Assembly (NCBI RefSeq): GCF_007741535.1
Contig: NZ_CP036525.1
Span: 2,480,001-2,544,000 of the forward strand
Reading direction: 5' to 3'
DNA: 64,000 bases
Source of the DNA: Rubripirellula lacrimiformis
GTDB taxonomy: Bacteria > Planctomycetota > Planctomycetia > Pirellulales > Pirellulaceae
Shown: positions 54,331 to 63,464 of the stretch, one piece after another
Layout: each line of letters starts with the position of its first letter
How positions within the stretch are numbered: position 1 is the first letter of the stretch
Translations under genes and position numbers: made by a program
Notes under the pieces: model-generated
Databases searched by the model: none
What the model was told of the DNA's origin: nothing
The model's input: the letters and a program-made list of their open reading frames with translations, nothing else

Positions 54331-55767
54331 ATGAGTAACAGTGGCAAGGATGCTGCTTCGAAACAGAAGCAATCAATGACTCAAGGTGAACAGCTGGCCA
54401 AAGCGATTCGCTGGATCGCCAACGACCAATTATTCGCAAAGGTTCGTGTTCACGGCAATGCCAATTGGGTGCCGACTCACTTGATGCAGGTCGCAATTCT
54501 ATGGGTTTGGAGTAGTCAATCATTGCTCGTCGAATCCACCAAAGACGCGATCAAAAGTGTCGAGAGCTTATTCGGTACGACCGGGATTCATTCGTATCAG
54601 ACGCTGATCACTGCACTGCAGAAGTACACCGAGCAAATCCTTCCGCCACTGGTCCAACGAATGCATCATTTGATGGAGAAGACAGATCAAGCAAGTTTTC
54701 GCATCGGGATTTGGTTGGTGTTGGCCGTCGACGGTTCCCGCTTGGATGCTTGCCGAACCCTGGCCAACGAGAAGCGGTTCTGCAAGCCAAAGAACAAAAG
54801 GGGATCGAAGAAGAACAAGAAGAACAAGCGTGGTCGACACGCCAACAAACGAAAACCGGTGAGCAAAAAGAAGAACTACAATCCGCAGCCCGTCGGTCCT
54901 CAAGTCTGGCTTACGCTACTGTGGCATGTCGGACAGCGATTGCCATGGGCATGGAAAATCGGACCGAGTTATTCCAGCGAACGAGCCCATCTGTTGGAAA
55001 TGCTGAATGCTTTAGACCTACCGAAAAACACGCTCATCTGCGGTGATGCTGGTTTCGTCGGCTACGACTTTTGGAACGCGATCGACAGCCACGGCCATCA
55101 CTTCCTGACGCGTGTCGGAAGCAATTGTCGCTTCCTGAAGCAACTTGGACGGGTTCGCGAACGTGATGGCATCGTGTACTGCTGGCCGAAAGAAAAACAG
55201 CAACGCAAGCAGCCGCCGTTGGTCCTTCGGCTACTTCGCTTTCACGACGGACGTGGCGAAGTCTATCTCGTCACCAACGAATTGAACTTACGCAAGTTAA
55301 GTGATTCGCGTGCTGGGGAAATTTATCGAAAACGCTGGGGAATCGAAGTGCAATTCCGATCCTTAAAGCAAACTTACGGTCGTTCGAAACTGCTCGGGCG
55401 AACGCCGGATGTCGTCGAGCACGAGTTAACCTGGTCGCTTGTCGGTCTTTGGATGGCGCAGTTACTGGCGCTTCGCGAACAAATCGATCGGATCGAACCG
55501 GCGGCTCAAACGAGCGTCGCGATGGTGTTACGAATATTGCAAAACATCCTGCACTGCCCCAACGAGATACCCGCGCGGGGCGAATCGCTTCGGAGTCTCT
55601 TGGCCGGTGCGTTGACGGATACATACGACCGCGCAAGTAAAAAGAAAAGTCGCAACTACCCACGCCGAAAAGAGGAACCCCGGACCGGCCCACCCACAAT
55701 TGAACTCGCCACCCCAGAGCAACAGAAGCTTGCCAAAGCTACACTGGACCTCTCAAATGCAGCATGA
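54331..55767 (+). CDS. IS4-family DDE transposase (copy 1)
   Basis: 478 residues. The DDE residues are Asp134 (LAVDGSRLDA), Asp239 (LICGDAGFVGYD) and Glu339. The last lies in the IS4 signature Y-(2)-R-(3)-E-(6)-K: Tyr332, Arg335, Glu339, Lys346. A lysine-asparagine tract near residues 157-170 (KKNKKNKRG) is six residues shorter than in copy 2. Both copies appear intact. The protein cuts and joins its own element at the terminal repeats. The product is well separated in base use from the surrounding GC-rich repeats. Confidence 0.95.
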   Translation: MSNSGKDAASKQKQSMTQGEQLAKAIRWIANDQLFAKVRVHGNANWVPTHLMQVAILWVWSSQSLLVESTKDAIKSVESLFGTTGIHSYQTLITALQKYTEQILPPLVQRMHHLMEKTDQASFRIGIWLVLAVDGSRLDACRTLANEKRFCKPKNKRGSKKNKKNKRGRHANKRKPVSKKKNYNPQPVGPQVWLTLLWHVGQRLPWAWKIGPSYSSERAHLLEMLNALDLPKNTLICGDAGFVGYDFWNAIDSHGHHFLTRVGSNCRFLKQLGRVRERDGIVYCWPKEKQQRKQPPLVLRLLRFHDGRGEVYLVTNELNLRKLSDSRAGEIYRKRWGIEVQFRSLKQTYGRSKLLGRTPDVVEHELTWSLVGLWMAQLLALREQIDRIEPAAQTSVAMVLRILQNILHCPNEIPARGESLRSLLAGALTDTYDRASKKKSRNYPRRKEEPRTGPPTIELATPEQQKLAKATLDLSNAA

Positions 55768-55786
55768 AAAATGCTTAACGGCGTTG

Positions 55787-57053
55787 CCCCTCACCCCAAC
55801 CCTCTCCCCCACGTTGAACGAGAGCGGAACTCGCGTTCAACGCGGGGGAGAGGGGGCTAAAGTTTTGCCCGGTGAGCGGCTTGTTCGTTGGTTTTTCCTT
55901 GCCCCTTCTCCCCCACGTTGAACGCGAGCAGGACTCGCATTCACCGCGGGGGAGAGGGGGCTAAAGTTTTGCCCGGTGAGCGGCTTGTTCGTTGGTTTTC
56001 CTTGCCCCCTCTCCCCCGGATTCCATCGAAGTGGAGCTTCGATGGGATTTGGGGGAGAGGGGTTGGGGTGAGGGGGCGACGAGGAGAGACGATTGCAAAT
56101 TGCAAATTGAACAATGCAAATTTGTAATTGGGGGAATGGTTGGCGGCACTTCATCCACAGCCAATTTGCATTTTGAAATGTTCAATTTGCAATTTGCAAT
56201 CTCCGTTCCCCCCCCTCACCCCGGCCCTCTCCCCCACGTTGAACGCGAGCAGGACTCGCATTCAGCGCGGGGGAGAGGGGGCTAAAGTTTTGCCCGGTGA
56301 GCGGCTTGTTCGTTGGTTTTTCCTTGCCCCCTCTCCCCCGGATTCCATCGAAGTGGAGCTTCGATGGGATTTGGGGGAGAGGGGTTGGGGTGAGGGGGCG
56401 ACGAGGAGAAACGATTGCAAATTGCAAATTGAACAATGCAAATTTGCAATTGGGGGAATGGTTGGTGGCACTTCATCCACAGCCAATTTGCATTTTGAAA
56501 TGTTCAATTTGCAATTTGCAATCTTCACTCCCCCCCCTCACCCCGGCCCTCTCCCCCACATTGAACGCGAGCAGAACTCGCATTCACCGCGGGGGAGAGG
56601 GGGCTAAAGTTTTGCCCGGTGAGCGGCTTGTTCGTTGGTTTTTCCTTGCCCCCTCTCCCCCGGATTCCATCGAAGTGGAGCTTCGATGGGATTTGGGGGA
56701 GAGGGTTGGGGTGAGGGGGCGACGAGGAGAAACGATTGCAAATTGCAAATTGAACAATGCAAATTTGCAATTGGGGGAATGGTTGGTGGCACTTCAGCTA
56801 CCGCCGATTTGCATTTTGAAATGTTCAATTTGCAATTTGCAATCTTCACTCCCCCCCCTCACCCCGGCCCTCTCCCCCACATTGAACGCGAGCAGAACTC
56901 GCATTCACCGCGGGGGAGAGGGGGCTAAAGGGTTTGGGCGTTGGGGGGGATCGGTGGATTCTCCGAGTGACTTCTTCTTGCCCCCTCTCCCCCGGATTCC
57001 ATCGAAGTGGAGCTTCGATGGGATTTGGGGGAGAGGGGTTGGGGTGAGGGGGG
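55787..57053. repeat. Tandem array of composite hairpin repeats (about 321-bp period)
   Basis: Begins with the repeat half cut by the IS. The marker GATTGCAAATTGC starts at 56091, 56413 and 56734 (spacings 322 and 321). Each unit has a hairpin with stem ATCGAAG/CTTCGAT inside, the A+T-rich element with 23-bp inverted arms (GATTGCAAATTGC..., paired at its far end by TTCAATTTGCAATTTGC), and a hairpin with the inner stem TTGAACGCGAG/CTCGCGTTCAA or its variant CTCGCATTC. The variant differs from that of the 17-19 kb array. Shadow frames here do not represent genes. Confidence 0.9.
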
Positions 57054-57088
57054 CCTGGATGCTGCGAGGGCACGGAGTTTGGGCGTTG

Positions 57089-57802
57089 TCAGTGGGGATG
57101 GTTTTGGTATCGGCGGGCTAGTTTGGCTGGTGAGGTGCCGGTGGCGTGGGCGATTTGTAGTCGCCAATTTTGGAGGGTTTGGCGGATGGGGCCGCGGGAT
57201 CGCCAGCGGCGGGGGCTGATGGTCAGGGGGCCGGGGATGAGCACCGGACGGGACTGACGACGAAGCTTTCGCGATAGTTCGATGTCTTCCATCAACGGGA
57301 TGTCGGGGAACCCTCCTTCGCGGCGAAATACGTCCGAACGGACGAAGATCCCTTGGTCGCCAAATGCGATCCCTCGCACACGCACTCTCGCCGCGTTGCC
57401 GCCTTCGATCGCTCGGAAAATCCATTCTGGCGACTCGATCCGTTGCCGCATCGCGCCCCACAGGATCGGATGATCGCCGGCTGCGGATCCCCCGATCGCG
57501 TCACAGGCCTGTTTCAGGCCGTCCGGATGCAATCGGTTGTCGGCGTGCAGGAACAGCATCCAGTCGCGAGTCGCGACGGCGGCGCCCGCGTTCTGCTGAG
57601 TGCCACGGCCGGGCAGCGATCGAACCACCTTGCTGGCACCTGCCCTGGTCGCCACCGCGATCGTTTCGTCCCGGCTGCCGCCATCGGTCACGATGATCTC
57701 GTGAGCCCCCGCGTCGATCGCCGAACGGATCGCCGCCGCGATCGTGGCGGCTTCATCCAGCGTCGGAATGATGATCGAAAACGATGCGGGTGTGAGAGGC
57801 AC
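57089..57802 (-). CDS. Family 2 glycosyltransferase (TIGR04283-like)
   Basis: About 237 residues. SFSIIIPTLDEAATIAAAI at the start, VTDGGSRDETI, and LFLHADNRLHPDG (the DXD-type site) mark a GT2 of the rSAM/selenodomain-associated subgroup; GDQGIFVRSDVFR and PLMEDIELSRKLR follow. The GTG at 57802 was preferred. An ATG at 57853 lies inside the A+T-rich repeat and would add a repeat-derived MFNLQFAI leader. It stands alone between two repeat arrays, so its pathway cannot be judged from context. Confidence 0.82.
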   Translation of the reverse strand: MPLTPASFSIIIPTLDEAATIAAAIRSAIDAGAHEIIVTDGGSRDETIAVATRAGASKVVRSLPGRGTQQNAGAAVATRDWMLFLHADNRLHPDGLKQACDAIGGSAAGDHPILWGAMRQRIESPEWIFRAIEGGNAARVRVRGIAFGDQGIFVRSDVFRREGGFPDIPLMEDIELSRKLRRQSRPVLIPGPLTISPRRWRSRGPIRQTLQNWRLQIAHATGTSPAKLARRYQNHPH

Positions 57803-57829
57803 GGGAACGGAGTGGGGTGAGGAGGGGGA

Positions 57830-58763
57830 GATTGCAAATTGCAAATTGAACATTTCAAAATGCGAATTTGGGTGGGGAGGTGGTGGCCGATTGATGGATT
57901 GCTGGTTTGCATTGTTGAATTTGCGATCGTTTCTGTCAGGGCCCCCTCACCCCGGCCCTCTCCCCCACGTCGAACGCGAGCAGAACTCGCGTTCAGCGCG
58001 GGGGAGAGGGGGCAATGTGGAGTGGTCTGTGTTCCCGGCCCCCTCACCCCAGCCCTCTCCCCCACGATGAACGCGAGCAGGACTCGCATTCAGCGCGGGG
58101 GAGAGGGGGCTAGAAGGTTTGGGCTATGCGATGGCGGTTGGCTGGTTCTTTGGTTTTCCTTGCCCCCTCTCCCCCGGATTCCATCGAAGTGGAGCTTCGA
58201 TGGGATTTGGGGGAGAGGGCTGGGGTGAGGGGGCGACGAGGAGAAACGATTGCAAATTGCAAATTGAACAATGCAAATTTGTAATTGGGGGAATGGTTGG
58301 CGGCACTTCAGCTACCGCCGATTTGCATTTTGAAATGTTCAATTTGCAATTTGCAATCTTCACTCCCCCCCTCACCCCGGCCCTCTCCCCCACGTCGAAC
58401 GCGAGCAGAACTCGCGTTCAACGCGGGGGAGAGGGGGCAATGTGGAGTGGTCTGTGTTCCCGGCCCCCTCGCCCCGGCCCTCTCCCCCACATTGAACGCG
58501 AGCAGGACTCGCATTCAACGCGGGGGAGAGGGGGCTAGAAGGTCTGGCCGGTGAGCGGCTTGTTCTTTGGTTTTCCTTGCCCCCTCTCCCCCACATTGAA
58601 CGCGAGCAGAACTCGCGTTCAACGCGGGGGAGAGGGGGCTAAAGGTTGGGGCTACGCGATGGCGGTTGGCTGGTTCGTTGGTTTTTCCTTGCCCCCTCTC
58701 CCCCGGATTCCATCGAAGTGGAGCTTCGATGGGATTTGGGGGAGAGGGCTGGGGTGAGGGGGG
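57830..58763. repeat. Hairpin repeat array between GT2 and permease genes
   Basis: An A+T-rich half element (57830-57872) is followed by at least seven hairpins with inner stems of the TTGAACGCGAG/CTCGCGTTCAA type, CGAACGCGAG variants and ATCGAAG/CTTCGAT. One full A+T-rich inverted element lies at about 58248-58360. The stems belong to the same version as the 55.8-57.0 kb array, so both were amplified together. No gene seen. Confidence 0.88.
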
Positions 58764-58804
58764 CGACGCTTGACTGCATTTTGCAATCCTTGCCTCCTTC
58801 TTTC

Positions 58805-59944
58805 CTAAACCAGCTGGACGTCGCGGTAACGCAGGTAGGCTAGCGGGCCTAGGATGATCAGCGGTAGCCAGGCGGCCATTGCGGGGCTTAGCCAGTATCC
58901 GTTCCCGCCCAATGCGCCGCAGAGGGTTTTGATCACGAAGAATGCCAGGACGGTTCCCATCGCGGCGGCGATCATCACGAACAGGTTGCGGCCTCGGCGG
59001 TTGACCACCAATGGCAGTCCCAGCAGGATCAGCGAGAAGTCGAGTGCCGGACGGATGATCCGTTCGTGCAACAGCACCTGCAGCGACAAACTGCTGTGTA
59101 CCGCCGGATTCTTGACTCGTCCAATCAACTCCATCACCGACGCCATCCGCGTGGCCGATTGATTGGTCTGTAGCAGGTCGACGTGGACCGTGGTGGCGAA
59201 GAAGCACTGACGCGGCTTCAGCCACGCTTGGTCGCTGCTGGAGTACAGGATCGGTCGACTGGCAATGCCAACCGACGGGAGTGCGTCGATGTCTTCGGGG
59301 CGTTGGACGCCGTCCAGCAAATAGCCGCCGGGGTGGTCGGCGCTCGCCTCCATCCAGACTCCGGAGCGTGCCAGCAGCAGGTCGCCGTATCCGGGGTATT
59401 CGCCGTCGAGCCGGAAACTCGGCTCGATCACTCGGCCGGATTGGGCGATCAACGATTTGCCGTCGATCAGGACGCGATTGACCTTGTCGTACTGGGCCAA
59501 AATCGGCTGTTCGGATTCGCCCGTGATGTCTTTGGCCTTCATCGACAACGCGTCGCGGTAACTGGGCAATAGCAGTTCGCGACTACTCAGTTGGGCCAGC
59601 ACGATCAATAGCGACGCGATGATCATCGGACGCAGCAATCGTCCGTGCGAGATCCCAGCGGCCAACGTGGATGTCAGTTCGCCCGTCCGCCGCAGCCAGC
59701 CGACGGTGAACAGGAATGCCATCAATGTGATGATCGCGCCGGTCCAGTCGAACAATAGCAGCAGATATGGCCCGTAGAACCGACACATGACCAGCACCAA
59801 ACCATCCTGCTCCTGCCCCTGTTTGACCAGTTCATCCATGCTGGTGAAGGCATGAAAGACGACAAAAATGCCAGAGATCGAGCAGAAACAGATGAATACC
59901 GTCCGCAGAAAGAGCAACAAGATGTATCGATCGATCTTGGTCAC
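58805..59944 (-). CDS. LptF/LptG (YjgP/YjgQ) family permease
   Basis: About 379 residues. The first membrane segment follows IDRYILLLFLRTVF at the N-terminus; two to three segments are N-terminal and three C-terminal (LILLGLPLVV, IAAAMGTVLAFFVIKTL, MAAWLPLIILGPLAYL) with a large periplasmic domain between, as in LptF/LptG. These carry lipopolysaccharide from the inner membrane across the periplasm with LptB. The frame is open another 124 codons into repeats, so the GTG at 59944 before the family motif was chosen. The partner permease is not in the window. Confidence 0.87.
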   Translation of the reverse strand: MTKIDRYILLLFLRTVFICFCSISGIFVVFHAFTSMDELVKQGQEQDGLVLVMCRFYGPYLLLLFDWTGAIITLMAFLFTVGWLRRTGELTSTLAAGISHGRLLRPMIIASLLIVLAQLSSRELLLPSYRDALSMKAKDITGESEQPILAQYDKVNRVLIDGKSLIAQSGRVIEPSFRLDGEYPGYGDLLLARSGVWMEASADHPGGYLLDGVQRPEDIDALPSVGIASRPILYSSSDQAWLKPRQCFFATTVHVDLLQTNQSATRMASVMELIGRVKNPAVHSSLSLQVLLHERIIRPALDFSLILLGLPLVVNRRGRNLFVMIAAAMGTVLAFFVIKTLCGALGGNGYWLSPAMAAWLPLIILGPLAYLRYRDVQLV

Positions 59945-60081
59945 GAGCGGCGAGATGTTGGTTGGAGGAGACGAAGTCAGGGTAAGTGGAATATCGGGGA
60001 AAGCTGGTGGAGGAAGCAAGAGGAGTTGAGAGTTTGGAAGGTGTGGAGGGGGGGTGAGGATTTGCAATCGTTTCGATTCGG

Positions 60082-60745
60082 GCCCCCTCACCCCAGCCCT
60101 CTCCCCCAGATCCCTATCGAAGCTCCACTTCGATGGGATCCGGGGGAGAGGGGGCAAGCAGATGGTGGGCGAGAGAGTAACTGAACGACCGCAGTCGACT
60201 CTTTTTGGCCCCCTCTCCCCCGCGTTGAATGCGAGTTCTGCTCGCTTTCGGCGTGGGGGAGAGGGTTGGGGTGAGGGGGCGCAGGGAAGAACGATTGCAA
60301 ATTGCAAATTGAACAATGCAAATTGGTCATTGAAGACGATCCAGCAAACCTACACCCACCCAAATATGCATTTTGAAATGTTCATTTTGCAATTTGCGAT
60401 GTTTTCGGGCCCCCTCACCCCCGCCCTCTCCCCCAGATCCCTATCGAAGCTCCACTTCGGTGGGATCCGGGGGAGAGGGGCAAGAAGATGGTGCGCGAGA
60501 GTGCAACTGAACGACCACAGTCGACTCTTTTGGGCCCCCTCTCCCCCGCGTTGAATGCGAGTTCTGCTCGCTTTCGGCGTGGGGGAGAGGGTTGGGGTGA
60601 GGGGGCGCAGGGAAGAACGATTGCAAATTGCAAATTGAACAATGCAAATTGGATATTGAAGACGATCCAGCAAACCTACACCCACCCAAATATGCATTTT
60701 GAAATGTTCATTTTGCAATTTGCGATGTTTTCGGGCCCCCTCACC
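60082..60745. repeat. Tandem array of composite hairpin repeats (about 326-bp period)
   Basis: Two units; the marker GATTGCAAATTGC lies at 60293 and 60619. Here the hairpins have inner stems ATCGAAG/CTTCGAT and GCGTTGAATGCGAG/CTCGCTTTCGGCGTG, a version of its own. The array is cut at 60745 by IS copy 2 and resumes at 62350. Confidence 0.9.
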
Positions 60746-62349
60746 CAACGCCGTTAAGGAAATTTTTCATGCTGCATTTGAGAGGTCCAGTGTAGCTTTG
60801 GCAAGCTTCTGTTGCTCTGCGGTGGCGAGTTCAATTGTGGGTGGGCCGGTCCGGGGTTCCTCTTTTCGGCGTGGGTAGTTGCGACTTTTCTTTTTACTTG
60901 CGCGGTCGTATGTATCCGTCAACGCACCGGCCAAGAGACTCCGAAGCGATTCGCCCCGCGCGGGTATCTCGTTGGGGCAGTGCAGGATGTTTTGCAATAT
61001 TCGTAACACCATCGCGACGCTCGTTTGAGCCGCCGGTTCGATCCGATCGATTTGTTCGCGAAGCGCCAGTAACTGCGCCATCCAAAGACCGACAAGCGAC
61101 CAGGTTAACTCGTGCTCGACGACATCCGGCGTTCGCCCGAGCAGTTTCGAACGACCGTAAGTTTGCTTTAAGGATCGGAATTGCACTTCGATTCCCCAGC
61201 GTTTTCGATAAATTTCCCCAGCACGCGAATCACTTAACTTGCGTGAGTTCAATTCGTTGGTGACGAGATAGACTTCGCCACGTCCGTCGTGAAAGCGAAG
61301 TAGCCGAAGGACCAACGGCGGCTGCTTGCGTTGCTGTTTTTCTTTCGGCCAGCAGTACACGATGCCATCACGTTCGCGAACCCGTCCAAGTTGCTTCAGG
61401 AAGCGACAATTGCTTCCGACACGCGTCAGGAAGTGATGGCCGTGGCTGTCGATCGCGTTCCAAAAGTCGTAGCCGACGAAACCAGCATCACCGCAGATGA
61501 GCGTGTTTTTCGGTAGGTCTAAAGCATTCAGCATTTCCAACAGATGGGCTCGTTCGCTGGAATAACTCGGTCCGATTTTCCATGCCCATGGCAATCGCTG
61601 TCCGACATGCCACAGTAGCGTAAGCCAGACTTGAGGACCGACGGGCTGCGGATTGTAGTTCTTCTTTTTGCTCACCGGTTTTCGTTTGTTGGCGTGTCGA
61701 CCACGCTTGTTCTTCTTGTTCTTCTTGTTCTTCTTGTTCTTCTTCGATCCCCTTTTGTTCTTTGGCTTGCAGAACCGCTTCTCGTTGGCCAGGGTTCGGC
61801 AAGCATCCAAGCGGGAACCGTCGACGGCCAACACCAACCAAATCCCAATGCGAAAACTTGCTTGATCTGTCTTCTCCATCAAATGATGCATTCGTTGGAC
61901 CAGTGGCGGAAGGATTTGCTCGGTGTACTTCTGCAGTGCAGTGATCAGCGTCTGATACGAATGAATCCCGGTCGTACCGAATAAGCTCTCGACACTTTTG
62001 ATCGCGTCTTTGGTGGATTCGACGAGCAATGATTGACTACTCCAAACCCATAGAATTGCGACCTGCATCAAGTGAGTCGGCACCCAATTGGCATTGCCGT
62101 GAACACGAACCTTTGCGAATAATTGGTCGTTGGCGATCCAGCGAATCGCTTTGGCCAGCTGTTCACCTTGAGTCATTGATTGCTTCTGTTTCGAAGCAGC
62201 ATCCTTGCCACTGTTACTCATAGCCAGGCTCCTTTTCTTTCGACGATGTAGTCGAGGATTTTGGGGGGAGCCTGGCTTATTTCATTTATGGCCCTCCAAA
62301 AGCTATCCTGGTTACCTAATTCACTCGAAAAATTTCCTTAACGGCGTTG
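60746..62349 (-). mobile_element. IS4-family insertion sequence, copy 2
   Basis: 1604 bp, inverted relative to copy 1. Perfect 23-bp terminal inverted repeats (60746-60768 and 62327-62349). The same 9-bp duplication CCCCTCACC flanks it (60737-60745 and 62350-62358), and again the target is the outer arm of a hairpin repeat. It is 20 bp longer than copy 1: 18 bp from two extra copies of a 9-bp coding repeat and 2 bp from the intact end. Both ends look functional. Confidence 0.93.
60767..62221 (-). CDS. IS4-family DDE transposase (copy 2)
   Basis: 484 residues, nearly identical to copy 1. The catalytic Asp, Asp and Glu and the Y-(2)-R-(3)-E-(6)-K signature are all kept. It differs by six extra residues in the Lys/Asn tract near residue 160, one Leu-to-Ser change (ELNSRKL) and one Pro-to-Ala change near the end. 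The stop codon overlaps the inner edge of the terminal repeat. It is probably the more active copy because its ends are intact. Confidence 0.95.
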   Translation of the reverse strand: MSNSGKDAASKQKQSMTQGEQLAKAIRWIANDQLFAKVRVHGNANWVPTHLMQVAILWVWSSQSLLVESTKDAIKSVESLFGTTGIHSYQTLITALQKYTEQILPPLVQRMHHLMEKTDQASFRIGIWLVLAVDGSRLDACRTLANEKRFCKPKNKRGSKKNKKNKKNKKNKRGRHANKRKPVSKKKNYNPQPVGPQVWLTLLWHVGQRLPWAWKIGPSYSSERAHLLEMLNALDLPKNTLICGDAGFVGYDFWNAIDSHGHHFLTRVGSNCRFLKQLGRVRERDGIVYCWPKEKQQRKQPPLVLRLLRFHDGRGEVYLVTNELNSRKLSDSRAGEIYRKRWGIEVQFRSLKQTYGRSKLLGRTPDVVEHELTWSLVGLWMAQLLALREQIDRIEPAAQTSVAMVLRILQNILHCPNEIPARGESLRSLLAGALTDTYDRASKKKSRNYPRRKEEPRTGPPTIELATAEQQKLAKATLDLSNAA

Positions 62350-62673
62350 CCCCTCACCCCGGCCCTCTCCCCCAGATCCCCATCGAAGCTCCACTTCGAT
62401 GGGATCCGGGGGAGAGGGGGCAAGCAGATGGTGGGCGAGAGAGTAACTGAACGACCGCAGTCGACTCTTTTTGGCCCCCTCACCCCTGCCCTCTCCCCCA
62501 GATCCCTATCGAAGCTCCACTTCGATGAGATCCGGGGGAGAGGGGGCAAGCAGATGGTGGGCGAGAGAGTAACTGAACGACCGCAGTCGACTCTTTTTGG
62601 CCCCCTCTCCCCCGCGTTGAATGCGAGTTCTGCTCGCTTTCGGCGTGGGGGAGAGGGTTGGGGTGAGGGGGGG
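62350..62673. repeat. Hairpin repeats continuing the 60-kb array
   Basis: Three hairpins: two with stem ATCGAAG/CTTCGAT (62355-62420 and about 62475-62545) and one with GAATGCGAG/CTCGCTTTC (about 62595-62673). The spacer GGTGGGCGAGAGAGTAACTG is repeated between them, as in the array before the IS. They restore the array after removing the IS and one 9-bp copy. Confidence 0.88.
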
Positions 62674-62989
62674 GCGCTGTACCAACGAAAACAGGCGAGT
62701 AGCCTGAGTGGTTACTCGCCTGCGGAAAATTCCGACGTGCAAATGAACTTCGTCGGGAACCCAACGGTAGGTTGAATAATGGGCCGCTCGGTTCGAAGTG
62801 ATGTTGCTTTCAATCAGCAACGAACGTGCCAAGCGTACAGTGCTTTGCGGTTTTTACGCATCTACCGTTTTTAACGATTGCGCTCACTAATCTCGGCTCA
62901 CTGCATCGCTCATGGAGGCGTCGCAAACTGAGAGACGCCCTGCGCATTTTGAGACTACGTTGCGACGGAACGTACTCGGGGGCATGTGA
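62674..62989. other. Intergenic stretch with one stem-loop
   Basis: About 315 bp without a gene. CAGGCGAGTA (62692-62701) and TACTCGCCTG (62713-62722) form a perfect 10-bp stem with an 11-base loop; there is no T-run, so it is not an obvious intrinsic terminator. Confidence 0.5.
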
Positions 62990-63226
62990 TCAGTGGGACC
63001 AATCCAGTCCGGTTAGCTTCATCAGGCGTTCTTCGAAGTTGCCGATCAAGCCGCCGACTAGCATCCAGTGTCCACGGCAGCGGAGTTCGATCTCGCCGTA
63101 CTTGTTGATTCGCAAGATCGAATCGCCACAGACTCCGGCGTCGTGAAGCTCTTTGAAGTCTATTTCACCTTCATTTACCACGTCCAGCAGCGTTTTGCCG
63201 GTCAGTTCAATGAACGTTTGTTTCAT
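62990..63226 (-). CDS. Unknown small protein
   Basis: 78 residues, not recognised. It begins MKQTFIELTGKTLLDVV and has the hydrophilic middle INKYGEIELRCRGHW. There is no signal peptide or membrane segment, and one Cys is present in VCGDS. The frame is open further upstream to 63400, but ATG 63226 begins the part with protein-like composition. The next gene upstream, a TlpA-like protein, ends 239 bp away. Function unknown. Confidence 0.6.
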   Translation of the reverse strand: MKQTFIELTGKTLLDVVNEGEIDFKELHDAGVCGDSILRINKYGEIELRCRGHWMLVGGLIGNFEERLMKLTGLDWSH

Positions 63227-63464
63227 CGGAGGCGCTCGCGAAATACGATCGATTGGTGGCTCGATCCCTGAGCAAACGGAACATCCCGATTGTAATTGGC
63301 GGATTCCGAAAGCGAGCCTCGAAAATCGATCATCCATGGGACGGGTTCCCGTGAGTCCAAGCCGCTCGGGGCCCACGTCCGCCCCCAGATATCCCGCCAA
63401 TCACGCCGCTGGACTGGCTGCATCCGGCTGTTGAACGTCTGGCGACGTTTCCCCCTTGGGGGTG
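63227..63464. other. Intergenic stretch, no gene seen
   Basis: 238 bp with no convincing gene or hairpin repeat. It may hold the promoter of the 78-residue gene. Confidence 0.35.

Larger units (their letters stand above)
54203..55786 (+). mobile_element. IS4-family insertion sequence, copy 1
   Basis: 1584 bp. The left inverted repeat is CAACGCCGTTAAGG then AAATTTTTC (23 bp, 54203-54225). The right one ends AACGGCGTTG at 55786 but is damaged: AAAAATTTCC of copy 2 is AAAAATGC here, two bases shorter. A 9-bp direct repeat, CCCCTCACC, flanks it (54194-54202 and 55787-55795). The target is the outer arm of a hairpin repeat. Copy 2 at 60746-62349 is nearly identical but inverted. Confidence 0.93.

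Noticed and set aside
54568-55722. Minus-strand frames within IS copy 1
   Set aside because: Antisense shadows of the transposase; the same frames recur in copy 2.
17442-62673. RAYT (REP-associated transposase) gene near the hairpins
   Set aside because: No HUH/Y1 transposase motif was found in the window; only the IS4-type DDE transposase is present.
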